A DNA stretch of 64,000 bases from Morella rubra. Taxonomy: Eukaryota > Streptophyta > Magnoliopsida > Fagales > Myricaceae. Below are positions 24,784-37,367 of the stretch, in pieces. The stretch spans positions 19,401,739-19,465,738 of the forward strand of contig CM025851.1 of assembly GCA_003952965.2 (NCBI GenBank). Reading direction: 5' to 3'. Made by a program: the position numbers and the translations under genes. Position 1 is the first letter of the stretch; every line of letters begins with the position of its first letter. The notes under the pieces were generated by a model that made no database searches, had not been told where the DNA came from, and was given only the letters and a program-made list of their open reading frames with translations.

Positions 24784-27700
24784 TCAGAAGCCCAAAACCT
24801 TCGGTGATAATCGTAATAGAGGTTCCAAGGCACTTGGAGCAAATTTTCTTCCAAATAGGAAACAAATGGAAGATGACCTATCATTGTAAGTGCAGTTGTG
24901 ACCTCCAAGAATTCGTTTGAAGAACTCCTCTGTGATATCTGCTCTACCAAAAGTAGCTGGATGGGGCCCACCTCTTGACCAATCCACCCAAGTGATGCTT
25001 CTATTTGCTAATAGATTCCCTACTTGGATGGTTAGCATGGTGGGGAAATAATGCTCATCCACGTAGCATGCTGGTCTACAAAATTGTTCAAATTTCGGGT
25101 AGAACTTAGTATCTTCGACAATACTAATTGCAAGCTTCCTGTTAACCTCAAACCATTGAGATCCTTTACGCCATTGGGTGACATTTATCTCAGGTGCCAT
25201 GTTATCGTTATAGCGTCCTCTCCCAAATGGACCAGGATCATCAAACACACCCATGAAGCTATATCTGGATTTCATTACATATTGGTAGATGATACTGAAG
25301 TTATAGAGAGGAATGCATGATTCAGAAAGGAGAACGAACCGCTCATTGGAGACATCAAGCAAAGCATTAGCAAGGAGTCTTTTCTCAGCATCACACATAC
25401 TCATCCTTCCCCACTCAGAGATCTGCAGATGAAAATCACAAACTCATCAACTCCTTATCCCAATACGAAGTAATAGATTCAAGAAGTCCACATGTTTGAC
25501 CAGAAAAAAAGTGTTCTATAATCATAAAAAACAAAGATAAAGCATTCAAGAGTTCTGACTGGATATTGAGGGGCAGTGTCCATGCCATGAGCCAAGAAAA
25601 CATGAGTTAAGAAAATTTTAAGCAGTGTTTGGAGTTTCTAATTACCCAAAAGAGTTCCTCCTAGCAACTATATGAACAGGACAACACAACCTAACCAAAT
25701 TAAGCAAGGTATGATAAAATAAAGTCTGCAACCGTGGCTGGTGGTACTGCTGCTGCTCTGTGTCTAGGTTTGAGTCCAAATCTCTAGCATTTGATCATCC
25801 AGTGAGATTAAAGTTCACTTGCTCTGCCCATGCAATCAGTTGCCTCTAACTAAAATCTACGTGCTGCTTCATCAAGGGAACATATGTCAAGTGTTAAAGT
25901 GCTTGCCCAACAGATCATTTATTCATGAGTAAGCTACAGAGCTAGCTCATTAAGATTGGTGTTGGCTGGCTGCATGCTTATGCAGTAAACATTACCAGTT
26001 TTACTTTAAAAAAGAAATGGCTAACAAATCAAAACCAATTCTGTTTCTAGTTACCATTTCTTAAAACGACATATGTCCAGCTCACTCACCCAAAGATGGG
26101 TTATAAAAACCCAACAAGAAGTGTGCTCTTATTCAGTGTTAATTAAGAAAACAAAAGTAATGTAATGCAAGAATCATTAATTTCAGAAAAGCTTTCATCT
26201 CATATTCCCGAATCTTCATCTAGCTAAACTTCATCCTTCCTCCTAACAGAAAGCCAGGTACCATTAACAAAAACAACGACAATACCATGTCAAAAACAGG
26301 AACATCATGATTTCTCGACAATATTGGTAGATGCATCAAACCTTCGTAGCTCAAATTGGAGAAAAGGGACGCTCATTAAAAAAGAAACTCGCATTGAGTC
26401 TTGCAAAAGCCTCAATTCCGTACCCATTTCCATCAATATCAATTGGGGGAAATTTTAACAACATGAGTTATGAACTTGCTACTGTCCCACAACTACAACC
26501 ACTTCCCTCGGGTAAAAGCAGCTCCCTCACCTATATGTAATGAAAGTATTGAAACTCTAACACTCTAACAAAGTCTACGAGTAAATGAGACCTTACAGAG
26601 AAAATATTTTTTAAAATATTTAAGACCTAAGGGAGGCAGTGGAAATAGTTTTCAGGCTTAATCCTTCCTAAGGAACATGTTCACTAAGGTCGGATCCACT
26701 TAGGAGACCATAAATAATCAACTTTACGGGTCAATTTTTCCTATGGACATGTTAAATGAGGTAGGTTCAGATTGAGCAAGGACACACATTTGGACTTTAA
26801 CTGCAATATTAGTGATTGGGCTGAACCATTTCAAACAAGCTTCTTGTCTGTAGCCAGAATAGCATCAGGTCTCGTTTTCTTGAAGCATTTAATGATTGAC
26901 CAAATTTTGAATATTAATCAACTTATAGAATGCGCACAACTCGAATTTCCTAAACCACTTCACACTTGTCCAATTCAAGGAGGAATATCTGATTAAGAAC
27001 ATAAAGATAAATATTCAGAATTTGCACACTACAATAATAAGTAGCTCCTTATGACAGTAGGAAGAAAAACTAATACTAGTTCATTCTCTCTAATTCCCAT
27101 CCAAACACAGCCTAATTTCGTGGTTTTGAATTTTGGGATGATTACTTTGCTCGCTTTCCAATTACAAGCTGTTAAAACTAATGTTTAGAAAGCTCTGTCA
27201 AATTCATTCTCATTCTGACGAAAGTTGGGTCCATTCAGTAGTAGAAAGGTTTTCTCTTTTTTCACTTTTCTTTCAAGTAGGAATTATAACCCCAGAGAGT
27301 TACTATTTCCACAATTTTTGCGTCTACACAAGTCTAATAGAAACAATAGAACAAGCTGCTGAAACATTTAAACCAGAATGGTACATTCAATTAACAATTT
27401 GGCAAAGGAATTAATGATAAATCAAAATGAGTTTGAAGAAACCAAGTAAAAACATTCTATACTGTTCAATTTTTGTGTTTCTTTCCATCATGTTACCCGC
27501 TAGAGTTGTCTGCACATAGGGATTTTATGCTAATGGCTAAAATTTCCAATGCTAATATCACATATCCAAAGAGCTCAAGAAGAAACAACTAGAAGTAGAA
27601 TGAAATCAGTCATTGGAAACAGAACGGCAACATAACATCCTCCTGCATGAAGATCTCTCTCCAGCATTAGGCAAATTAACAGAAGCAAGAAAGAGTTATG

Positions 27701-28387
27701 GGGCACAACTTTCAACCTCACTTCATGATCTGTATAAGTAACTTAAAAACCCAAATATGACTTCAAGGAAAAAAATCTAAAATTCCAATGACAACAACTA
27801 TGCATCTTAGCTTTTAGATAAAATTGACAACTTCATGACAAAGAAGTATAACGTAGATATATAGTCACCTGGCTAGGGATCTGTTTCCTATAAAAAACTG
27901 ATGAAGGTGGAAAGTTAGGCTCAAATGATGGCAGCGAATGAACATATACTGAGTAAAGCCCTTGATGTCCCTTCAGAAACCTCTCCCAAAGAGGTGCCAG
28001 TGGCAATGGTCCCTTAGTCAGGAACATAAATGCAATCTTGGGAACTCTCTGGAAAGGATACTTCTTTATCCGAGGCACAAAAGACGCCCTCCACAAAAGT
28101 TCCGCGTCAGTCATTGTATGCATTAAGTTCAATGGTGGCCTAATCCATTGCTGCAAACTTTCAGCTTCCTCATAGCAAGGCTCGAATGTCGACTTTACCG
28201 CTGTCATGGCACTATTAATACCGAAGTACCGAATTGTGTATATACTAATAGCAGAAAAGGCAACGCACAGAGCCAGAAACGGCACAAGTACCCGAAGGAG
28301 CCTTAACGGCAGGGCTTTCGATTGGATCGTCCTGTTTGTAACCTGAGGTTCCTTGCCTTCCTCTAAAGGCTCAACGCGAGATTGCAT
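24784..28387 (-). CDS. GT14-type glycosyltransferase (DUF266, Core-2/I-branching enzyme family), 385 aa
   Basis: Two coding exons (28387-27869 and 25422-24784) join in phase 0 across a 2.45-kb intron. The protein is 385 aa, normal for the plant family. Residues 1-32 are cytosolic and basic near the membrane, 33-50 form one transmembrane segment, and the rest faces the Golgi lumen (type II topology). Family landmarks include KIAFMFLTKGPLPLAPLWER, then LLSESCIPLYNF, DDPGPFGRGRYN and CYVDEHYFPTML. Also present are WSRGGPHPATF and the C-terminal SSSICFLFGRKFAPSALEPL. Members resemble animal beta-1,6-N-acetylglucosaminyltransferases; in plants they affect wall polymers or AGP glycosylation (for example rice BC10). 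The true acceptor here is unknown. A link to the nearby AGP peptide gene would be only positional. Confidence 0.9.
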
Positions 28388-29141
28388 ATTGAGACCGAAA
28401 GTACTCTACAATTCAAGTTCCCGGGTATTCTGTCTTCTAAAACACCAAATTGGAAACTGCCTTTTCGATTGAAGATGCTGAAATTTTTTATAACTATCTA
28501 CTCTTTCGATCAGAAGAAGAAACCCAGAGTCCTAAATTACATCTTAGAACAGAAAACGCATAAAGCAATCTGAACTTTACGACGTGGGTCGTCAACGACG
28601 GAACCGGTCTTAGCAGCAGAGAATCTTGTGCAGATCTAGAGCTGATACTACAGTGCCCAGAACCAATTCTGAGAGATTACACTAACTTAAAAGCAACTAG
28701 ACAAAGCAAATGGATGCCTAATACATATACATCTATTGTGGATGGAAGATCAGACGGCATCGGATCCAACAAGGGGTTAGCGTAACGTACCAAGTAGCCG
28801 TCGACGTACAATTAACTACAGATCACGATAACTGAAGACTCTGACAATTAACCGAGCGCTTTGATTGCGGTAAATGGCGTTACGCTAGACAAAGAGCGGT
28901 AATAGAGACCGTGGTTAGTACAGTAGTCCTCAGTGTGCGAGGAAGGTTGGGCGCACGAAAATGGGGAAGTCCAGTACTGCCACTGGCTACGGAAACATAA
29001 GGATAACAAGAGACCAAAAAGCGTTGAGCACAACGAGGGATCTGGAGTAGAGTCGAATTTGGTGCGGGTTTTAGGTTGGGGAGAAGGATGTGCACAAAAC
29101 ATCTAAGAAATTCTTTTTTTTTTTTTAAAAAAAATCTTTTT
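28388..29141 (-). other. 5' flank of the GT14 gene
   Basis: This is probably leader and promoter of the minus-strand gene. 28860-29100 is GC-richer with short overlapping minus-strand open frames, which could be a non-coding first exon or upstream ORFs. No independent gene is supported. Confidence 0.4.
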
Positions 29142-29697
29142 CAAGGAGAGGGAAGGGTGTTGAATTCTTTTCAATTGTTTGCTTGCCATGTGAATTGTGA
29201 TGTGAGGTCGGTAATTTGGACCATACTCATTAAAAAATAGGCTAAATTACTCCGTACGTCCCTGAGGTTTGACCTTTTTTCAGTTTGGTCCTCAGGGTTC
29301 AATTTTCCCTAAAAGCATCCATAGGATGAGGACCAATTACCAAATAGATCCTGGAGTCAACTCTTGGACGAAAATTGAGTTTGGGCAAGATTTTTTAAAA
29401 AAATCCAGCTGTCAATACCCACGTGTAAGTCGTTAACCACGTGTGCATTTCCGTCAAAGAGTTGATGTCAGGATCTATTTGGTAATGGGTCCTCACCCCA
29501 GGAATGCTTTTAGAGAAAATTGAACCCTGAGGATCAAACTGGGAAGAGGTCAAACCTCAAGGACGTACGGAGTAATTAAGCCTAAAAAATAATATATATA
29601 TATATATATATATTTCAAGGAGAGGGAAGGGTGTGGAATTCTTTTTAATTGATTGCTTCCCATGTGAGGTCGGTTATTTGGAACATACTCGTTGATT
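29142..29697. repeat. Direct repeat of about 85-90 bp flanking the MITE (29142-29230 and 29614-29697)
   Basis: Both copies read CAAGGAGAGGGAAGGGTGT, then a GAATTCTTTT block, GCTTCCCATGTGAGGTCGGT or a variant, and end near CATACTC. The left copy has an extra short internal segment. A TA microsatellite (about 29591-29612) lies between the MITE and the right copy. Confidence 0.8.
29231..29591. mobile_element. Mutator-type MITE, 343 bp, with 9-bp target duplication
   Basis: The element (29240-29582) begins GGCTAAATTACTCCGTACGT and ends with the near-complement ACGTACGGAGTAATTAAGCC, with arms extending about 150 bp. The 9-mer TAAAAAATA is exactly duplicated at 29231-29239 and 29583-29591. Nine-base duplications plus long inverted repeats indicate mobilisation by Mutator-like transposase. 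It is non-coding. It shares terminal bases and layout with the element at 43945-44331. Confidence 0.8.
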
Positions 29698-31838
29698 TCG
29701 TTTCTTTCTTCCCCCCTTTACAGCTTCCGGTGATGACCATTTTCATCCAATTTTGGAATTTGGATTGAGATTTTCCTTTTTCCTTTTTTTTTTGTGTGGG
29801 GTTATTTGGGAAAGTAAATGTTGAAACTCTGAGGTCACTTGGGTCAGGGCCAACAAGCCCGTGAATCTCATTCTCAAAGAGAAGTTTATTAATATACTAC
29901 GGTTTGATATTAACTTTTGGTCCTTTCCGTTAAAGTAAAAGCACCTTCAAATTTTGGTGAAACTTTAATTGGCTATATCTAGGGTAAGTGAGTGAAATTT
30001 ACAGATCTTTCATGTGGGGTTCACCTAAATCCCTCCTGTTGGATGGTCCAGGATTAGTAGTTAATATAGCTACGCCTACGTAGGACGTGCCAAACTCTAA
30101 AACTTCTGCTCTTATCCTTCCCCCCTTTTTTTTTCATTAGAACGAAAAAAATAAATAAAATAAGGTGGGATTTTGTCGTCGTCGTCGTCGTCGTCTGTTA
30201 TAGGTGATATAGAAAGTATGAAGAATCAAAACATTGTAGCAAAATAGCCAAAGTCACAGTTTTGATAGGTAACAAAAATGATTAGGGAAGTATTTGGATT
30301 CAAGAGTTTTCAGTGATCAGAACTCGCTCTTGCACAAGCAATTCATGCTTAACAAGATTAAGTAAAAAATGAAGTACATACATACTAGTTAGTTCAGTGA
30401 TTTGAAGGCAGGATCTTCAAGTACTCGACGAACCGTATCGAGTGTTTGAATGTAGGTTCGAGTCACTCTGTTATTAGATGAGTCCTTGAGTCCCAAACTT
30501 AATGCACATAAGTTTGTAGGGCTAGGACTTGTGCACCACCCAAGAGAAAGTTACATTGCTAGGCATTAGGGCGTAGCGGGCAAGGTAACTCCTTGATGGC
30601 GATGCCTTTTTGTTTCATCTGACATTGATCGATCTTTTTCAACCTGATGAGAATTCAAAATGCGCAGCTAAATAGTCATTTTTGGAGCATTCTCAATTGC
30701 TATGTCGGACCGAACAAACTCAATTCACTTATGCGAACGTCTCCTTAGAAAGAAAGGAGGTAATGAGATCATTGTTTCTTGTCAAGGAGAAGAAAAATGA
30801 TACATTTGTTCAATGCGTTGACCCCAACTTCACCTCTGGGAAGTCTCGGTTTGCTTGGGCACTCTGGGGGAGCCGTTTTACGTGTGAAGAAGTTATCGAG
30901 AGATAAATAGGAGGGAAAAACAGAAAACAAAAAAGTATTAATGAATCGAGAGCCATCTACATTAGCGGCTCTGCTGGAAAGATAATTTGTTTGTTTTTTG
31001 TTTAATTGGTCGTTTATATAGCACTATATGAAAGATTTCATTAACAATACAATAGAGTCGTCTTCCTGGACTCCCAATCAATTAGTTTGGCTTTCTCGTA
31101 TTGTTGTTTATATAACAAACAGTAGACAAATGCCACGCCGTATCAATTTTCAGTTTCTAGAGAAGTCTTATGCACTCGACTATATATTAGTATATTTTTC
31201 TTTATTTTTTTTAGGTAACGTTTTTTTTCTTCTTTATTTCATTAGCAAAGAAATATAAAAATTAGGAATTTCATACCAACTGAAACTAATTCGAAGACAG
31301 ATTATAGAAGAACATAATTTCGATATTTACTAATCAAGATAAACGACCATTTGAGACCTGAAGGACAAAACGGAGTAAAAAAAGCAAAAACCAAAGAAAA
31401 AAGAAAGACAAAAAACTTCATCAAGACCTCCATCTTTGATATCATGCGGTCAAAGTCCTCCCTCAATAATAGCACTAAAGTAATGTCATCTGATGGGAAA
31501 AGAAAAAAACAGAGATTTACTTTTGGGACACAAATCTCTAATTTCGAAAAAGAAAAACTGCTCCTTAGATGGTGCATCAAAAAAATAAAAAAAACTTTCC
31601 CGTGGATGGGGCCTCTCTATCCTTAAAGAGTTAAGCCACAGATTTCACAGTGTACAACCATAAGATAGTCAGTTCATAGGCCGAATAAGAAAATTTAGGA
31701 ACATGTACTATAGTCCAGGATATCAAATTTCAGATATAGATTGATCCGCATATAATATAAACCATCCAACTACCTCGTCGAGACAAATGTTAGTCAATAT
31801 ATACCAAGACAAAAATATCAACCTAAGGGAACTAATCT
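29698..31838. other. Intergenic, no gene seen
   Basis: Contains a GTC microsatellite (about 30175-30195) and a candidate SINE at about 30385-30540. A 74-codon open frame near 30682-30906 shows no recognisable domain. 31260-31838 is AT-rich and includes the 3' flank of the UPF0587 gene. Confidence 0.45.
30385..30540 (+). mobile_element. Candidate tRNA-derived SINE
   Basis: TTAGTTCAGTGATTTGAAGGC resembles a polymerase III A box, and GTAGGTTCGAGTCAC about 50 bases later resembles a B box. A unique 3' body follows without a clear tail. Motif evidence only. Confidence 0.35.
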
Positions 31839-34800
31839 CTACTTCACCACATCAAATTTAGAACGAAGATTGGAGATCATAACTGGGCACTCTCCCTTCT
31901 CATCATATTCTACATACTCTCCTCCTGACAGGTCAATGCTGTGAAATTTAGTTCCTGCAATCTAAAGAATGAATAGTACCGTAAGATGAGATTAACCAAC
32001 AAAGAAATCAATTTATTACTTTTGAAGTCCAACGGCAAAGAGGAATATATGTGCGATTTCTGTTTAAAGAAGATGCAAAATGTAACACATGACAGTGAAT
32101 ATATAACAACTGTGTATCCAACCTTGGAAGCCACTAGATTGTCGGCCACTTTTAAATAGGCAATACCATTTCAGTGATACAGTCTAGAAGCAGAATGGTT
32201 GCCTAAAGAGTAACTCCAGCATCTTTTTTCTTTTTTTTTGGGTGAGCATAGAGTAATTCCAGCTTAAATGATTGAAGATATACATTTCTAACTCATCCCC
32301 AATTATATTAATTAAGGAGCCTTTATGAATAAGTGATATTGTCTACACAAACTTCTTTGATCTCTTTAGTTCTCAAAATCTTAATTACAAGAAGCTAGAT
32401 TCAAGACGGCAACTTGTGCACATAGAAACCAGTACTATGTGGACTAAATTTTGGAAGCCATTCATGAAACTTTGCCAGAAGCACAGGGTCCGATTCTAAT
32501 GCATAAAAAACTGGAAAATGTTAAAGTGGCAATATATTGCACATATTCTTAGTCAAAATTCCAGAGAATAAATGCAAAAAGTCAATAATACAAAGTGCAC
32601 GTTTCTCCAAACGATCCACAATCACTCTACCAACCCTTGAAAAAAAGCATTGATACTCATAGCAAATACAACTCGTTTTCCATCGCCCTAGCTCATTGCA
32701 TAATAGTGGAATATAACACATAATGAGAAATGGAATTTTACTGCTCAACACAATAATATAAAGGAAACAAGGCAATAAGGAATAATAATAGGTATTAGCC
32801 TTATTCTTAGTAACTAGAAATCAATTGTAGGAAAGATTCACCCAATGATAGGGTCACTTTAATGTTCAATTGGAAAGCAATTGTACAACTTTAATTTAAA
32901 CTAAAATATCCTCAACTCCTTGTGTTCTTCATTAAAAGGGAAAAAAAGGAGGCCTAGAGGGGAGAGAGGGACCAACTTACAGATTCAGCTTTCCATTCAC
33001 TGCCGAATACATATTCCATGGGCTCATAACCCCTGCAGTCAAACAACATCAAAGGGGTATGCTTCCCAGATTCACTTGCTTCCCCTGTCAGTGGTTTACC
33101 TCGGCCTGCGATCATTGTTACAGTACCATCCCTCCCACAAAACTTGCACTATAGTAAACACAAAAATACCAAGCCAAAATATGCCCTCAGAAGTCAATTG
33201 CTTGATAAACCAAATCAAAATGCAAAGAGCAGTTCTATCAGAAGGTAAAGCTACAAAATAAAAGGATGATATAGTGACCAAACAAGATCCCATCATTCAT
33301 ATATCATGGCACAAGCACAAGCCTGAGTCTACCACATTGAGTTACTTTCCAGCACCTCTTATACCAAGTTCATTCCACAAGTAGAAGACTCCAACAAAAC
33401 ACAGAAAGTAACACATAGAGACTGTAAAGGATAAATGATTTAGATGTGACACTAAAATACAAGCATTTATGAGTTCAAGGCAAAAATTGTTGTGGATTAC
33501 ATGATAAGAGTTTTTGAAATAATAAACGAAGGAAAAACATGTCGCAAGTGATTAAAGAGAAGACACAGTGGGCAAGTTGTACGAACAGAGCATTTCACTA
33601 GAGGCTAGTAATAGAAAAAAACATCAAATAAACAATCAGTTGGACATCATAATAAGCAAAAGCTGCAAAGGAAATGGTGGAACTGGCCACCACTTTTATG
33701 CATTGAAATGGAATTTAGTTGGCACACTCTCCAATGTTTGGTCGTAATTTAAACAAACATATACATAATAACACAACAACACTTACAGATCATGGGACCA
33801 AATGGACATTGTCCTATAAGAGTGCGAAGAAGCAATCGAGACAAATCATCAAGGTTTTCCCACAAAGTCAATCTTATACCCCTAAACCAAAATTACCTGA
33901 ATAATCTGAAGTCGACAGATTTGGTTGCTTCAAAGGGGCAAGTAAAATATAGAAAGAAATTTCAAGATTCAGAAAATTAATATACCATCTATCCATTTTC
34001 CATTTTCCATTTTCTTTGTCTTGATTACCAGCAACCAATTGGGAGCATTCACACTAACTGTAGAAATAAACCCCTGTAAATGTATAATACACAGCTTAGT
34101 TATGTCAACCAGATAGACAAGGGGAGGTTACCTTCTGAATGAGATGTGTGGTTCCCTTGCCAACTGGGAGAGCAACAGTTTCGCTCAAGGTCAGACAAGT
34201 TTCTTTCTGGCTCACCTCTCCACACCTACCACATTTTAGCTACAAAAGTTGAAAAATACATGAATCATAAGTGCCATTAGAAGAAAAATGCCAGATACAA
34301 CTAATGTCATCAATTCCTAAGAGCATCAGGTATCAAGAATCAACATATTAATCACAATACACACACAAAACACACCGAATTTTAGTGGAAAATCGCTCTT
34401 AAATGCTCACATTAACAAAAGATTAGCAACCAACAGTCGTCATAAATCCACCGAGAAGACAATCAAGAACGAGTGGAGATTCAAAAAGGAAACTACACCA
34501 ATTCGCAATTCCAAAACACACACAGTCACACAGATACACAAAATAAAGGAAGATGCGGGAGAAAGTAATACTAAAATAGTCCAAACTAAAATCCCTCGAA
34601 AAAAAGAAAAGAAAAAGAAACAACGAGATAACTGTACCAATAAATCGCTTTCAGAGTCGCAGCAATAGAAAAAGATTCAGCGACAATGATTTGAGAGAAG
34701 CTGCAGGAAACAGAAATCCGAGTATGAAAATCAGGGAGACCTTAAAGAGGTAGGAAAAGTTGGGGTCGTCGCAGCCACCTTCGGGCTCAAGGTTGGTGAG

Positions 34801-34842
34801 GTTCTCGAGCTCCGCAACGACCATCAGGAGGTAGTTCACCAT
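31839..34842 (-). CDS. UPF0587 / DUF866 protein (CXXC zinc-binding, CZIB-like), 166 aa
   Basis: Four coding exons (34842-34741, 34239-34132, 33148-32981 and 31961-31839), each a whole number of codons, give 166 residues, the usual family length. It starts MVNYLLMVVAELENLTNLEP, followed by the conserved GGCDDPNFSYLFKLKCGRCG. The zinc ligands are two CXXC pairs, Cys37/Cys40 and Cys71/Cys74 (CKFCGRDGTV). The C-terminal landmarks DCRGYEP and IDLSGGEYVEYDEKGECPVM are present. This matches the conserved eukaryotic UPF0587 family, whose human member C1orf123/CZIB binds zinc and has been linked to metal handling; the plant role is not established. Exon 4 has two acceptors 7 bases apart (CTTTAG, then TTGCAG). 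Only the first keeps the frame and yields the expected junction. Confidence 0.92.
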
Positions 34843-35104
34843 CTCTGGGCGTGAAAATTTGCAAGCTCTCTGCTGCCTACTGCTGGGTGAGTTTGGGTTT
34901 TGGCATCGGTGAATATATTTCTTATTTCAATCGAACGTGGCCACTTTTCATTCGAGAGAATAACCCATGGTCTAATGAAAAATGCTTCAGTTTTAACAAA
35001 ATCACAAGGCTTCCCCGTTTTGCTTTTTATCAAGTTCCTGGCTTTTTACTTTTGGCGGCGATTTTTAGTTTATTAGGTCGAAATTATAACCCTGGACAAC
35101 TCTT
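34843..35104. other. Upstream region of the UPF0587 gene
   Basis: Leader and promoter of the minus-strand gene. No TATA box stands out and no divergent gene is supported. Confidence 0.4.
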
Positions 35105-35512
35105 CAGCATTTTTTTTAATGTAGCACGTTTGTTTACAAAAATATTCTAGAATACAAAAATATTCAATAAAATTTGTAAATATCCAAAATCTCAAAAATT
35201 CATACACAAATATCAATACCTTTTACATAATTTCTAACGGCTTTTCACACACACTCTAATATCTTTTTTAAAAAAATTATAACAAATTTTTTCTCTTCAT
35301 ACTTTTTCATCTAACTCCAATATTTTTTTATTAAACAATTACATCAAATAATCTCTCTTTACATCTTTTTACAAACTCCAACAAAAATTAAATATTTTTA
35401 AAACTTTTCATCAACTTTTATACAAAAACTTATATAACTCCAATCTACATAAATATTTACAATTCTATCAAAATCTTAAAAATCTTACATTTTTTTTATT
35501 TATAAAACAAAC
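35105..35512. repeat. AT-rich dispersed element, copy 1
   Basis: Colinear with 55066-55455 over about 390 bp, sharing ATTCTAGAATACAAA, ATCTCAAAAATTCATA and TCTAATATCTTTTTTAAAA. The ends are weakly inverted (GTTTGTTTACAAAA against TTTATAAAACAAAC), which suggests a non-autonomous DNA transposon. It is non-coding. Confidence 0.65.
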
Positions 35513-36023
35513 GCGAAATTGCACTTAGGACCCCTTAGGTATTCGAGAGTTACAATCGGGTCTCCAAGGTAACAAATTAGCCATTTAACTCCCTAAGGTA
35601 ATAATTTCGAAAAAAAGAAACTCCTCCGTAAATGCTGACATGTCAACTTACTGTCACACCAATCCAATCAAATTGCACCATGTGCCAAATCTAAAAGCAT
35701 CACCCTAAAAATGCTATGTCAACGTTGACTAATTAGCCACTTAATGCCATGTCATTGTCACATCAACCAAGATTACAAAATACCCAAAAAAAAAATCAAA
35801 GTTTTTCTACCTACTCATCCCCGCAAACCGCCTTCCACATTTTTCTTCCAAAATCTCAAACTCAGTAAAATCCCCACATGTCAGCATTTACTGTTAGTGG
35901 AGAGGACGGAGGGGATGCCTTTTCCTAAAATCATTACCTCAGGGAGCTAAATAGTTATTTTATTACTTCGGGGATCCAATTGCAACTTTCGAATACCTCA
36001 AAAGCCGCGGGTGCAATTTAGCC
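35513..36023. mobile_element. Inverted-repeat (MITE-like) element, about 510 bp
   Basis: The left arm (GCGAAATTGCACTTAGGACC, then GGTATTCGAGAGTTACAATC) is mirrored by the right arm (CAATTGCAACTTTCGAATACC, then GGTGCAATTTAGCC). The inner mirrored motif is TGACATGTCA or CACATGTCAGCATTTAC. The ends resemble the GGCTWAATT termini of the two Mutator-type MITEs, but no exact 9-bp duplication is present. Confidence 0.65.
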
Positions 36024-37367
36024 TTAAAAACAACACAAAACTATAAAAAAAACTATTCTCACTGAAATTTTCTTTTCAAACATATATATATATATATATT
36101 TTTTTTTAACTCTCACATCCAACCAGAAAAAAAAAATTAAAATACTTTTTCTTTCCAAATAATTTTTTTTTATAGCCTCACCACTCTTACCCCAAAATAT
36201 ATATATCTAAATTTTTTTGATCTTACTCATTATAAAAAAATATTTTAAAAACACAAACAAAAATAGCAAACTGCAATAATTAACTCCCTCATCTACAAGT
36301 TTATTAAACTTTACTTCTTTTATGAATATATAATTATTGAGATTGTCTCATATATCATATTTTTCTTATATGTTAATTGTAAAATCTTAATTGAGAAGGT
36401 AATTAAAAAATAATAGTTTAGAAGAATCAATTATCAAGGAGAAAAATACTTGGAACAGGTTGTAATTAGTATGGCGGTATTATAAATGTGAGTGTAATTT
36501 TACTAACATTACGTCTTATTGAAATTATCATACTCGCATAGCTTGTTCCAATAATTCTTTTCAAGCAAATATATGTGTTTGGTCCAAGATGGATCTTTTG
36601 AAGTAAGTAATAGTGTCATAGCCCCTAGCCTAGGTCAGGAGAGGTAACAAAACAAAAGAAAGGGAACAACCAATCGCCCCTTTTAAAGGCAAAGGGAAAA
36701 TTAGCATGACCCCCTCCCTAAATCAAGGAGAGAGACCCATGCTTTTGTGAAGTTTGTGACTTTTGTTCTGTAACGTGAGAAATGAAAGAGTAGAGTAAGA
36801 GAGAGTAGAAAACGAATGCAAAAATTTGACATGTGGCTCGTAAATAGGAAAAAAGTGAGCGAGCGTTTGAGATGAGAAAAAAAGGGAGGGAAGATTGCAT
36901 TAAGATGACAAAAAGAGAGAGGGAAGATTGCATTAAAACATTAAATGCATGTCGACAATCCTTGACTATATATAGTAGGGGAAGGATTGCCTGATGTGAA
37001 GCAAAGGAAAAAAAAGAAATGAGAGACATTAGGGGAGAGTCGAGAAGGAGAGAAGAAAAGAAAATGGGAAAAAGTTATAGTTAGTTCCATATTTATGAGC
37101 AAAAATCAATCTGGTACCTGCTATTTTGAAAACGGCGATTTGAGACCCTTAGGCTGTGTTTGGATCATGTTTTGAGATTGTTTTGAATTAAGTTTTCCAA
37201 ACACGTTTTTGTAATGATGACAAAACAGTTTTCTTACGAATTCCTATGCTAGTCGTTAATTTTAAGGCACACACAGTGAAAAGCACTGCATTAAAAATAG
37301 GGCAGTTGGTGGCCCCCGTTCTGAAGCTGACAACAACGTATTACCATCATTTATTCTCTGGTAAAGC
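36024..37367. other. Intergenic, no gene seen
   Basis: TA and T-rich microsatellite (about 36083-36104) and GA-rich tracts at 36770-36930. A palindromic TATATATA is near 36967. A block at 37144-37210 starting TTAGGCTGTGTTTGGATCAT looks like a generic hAT-type MITE end. Nothing coding is supported. Confidence 0.4.

Noticed and set aside
28848..29102. Overlapping minus-strand open frames upstream of the GT14 gene
   Set aside because: No recognisable similarity; more likely leader or upstream ORFs than a gene.
36960..36972. TATATATA as a pararetrovirus or gene promoter
   Set aside because: It is palindromic and isolated, with no coding sequence at a suitable distance on either strand.
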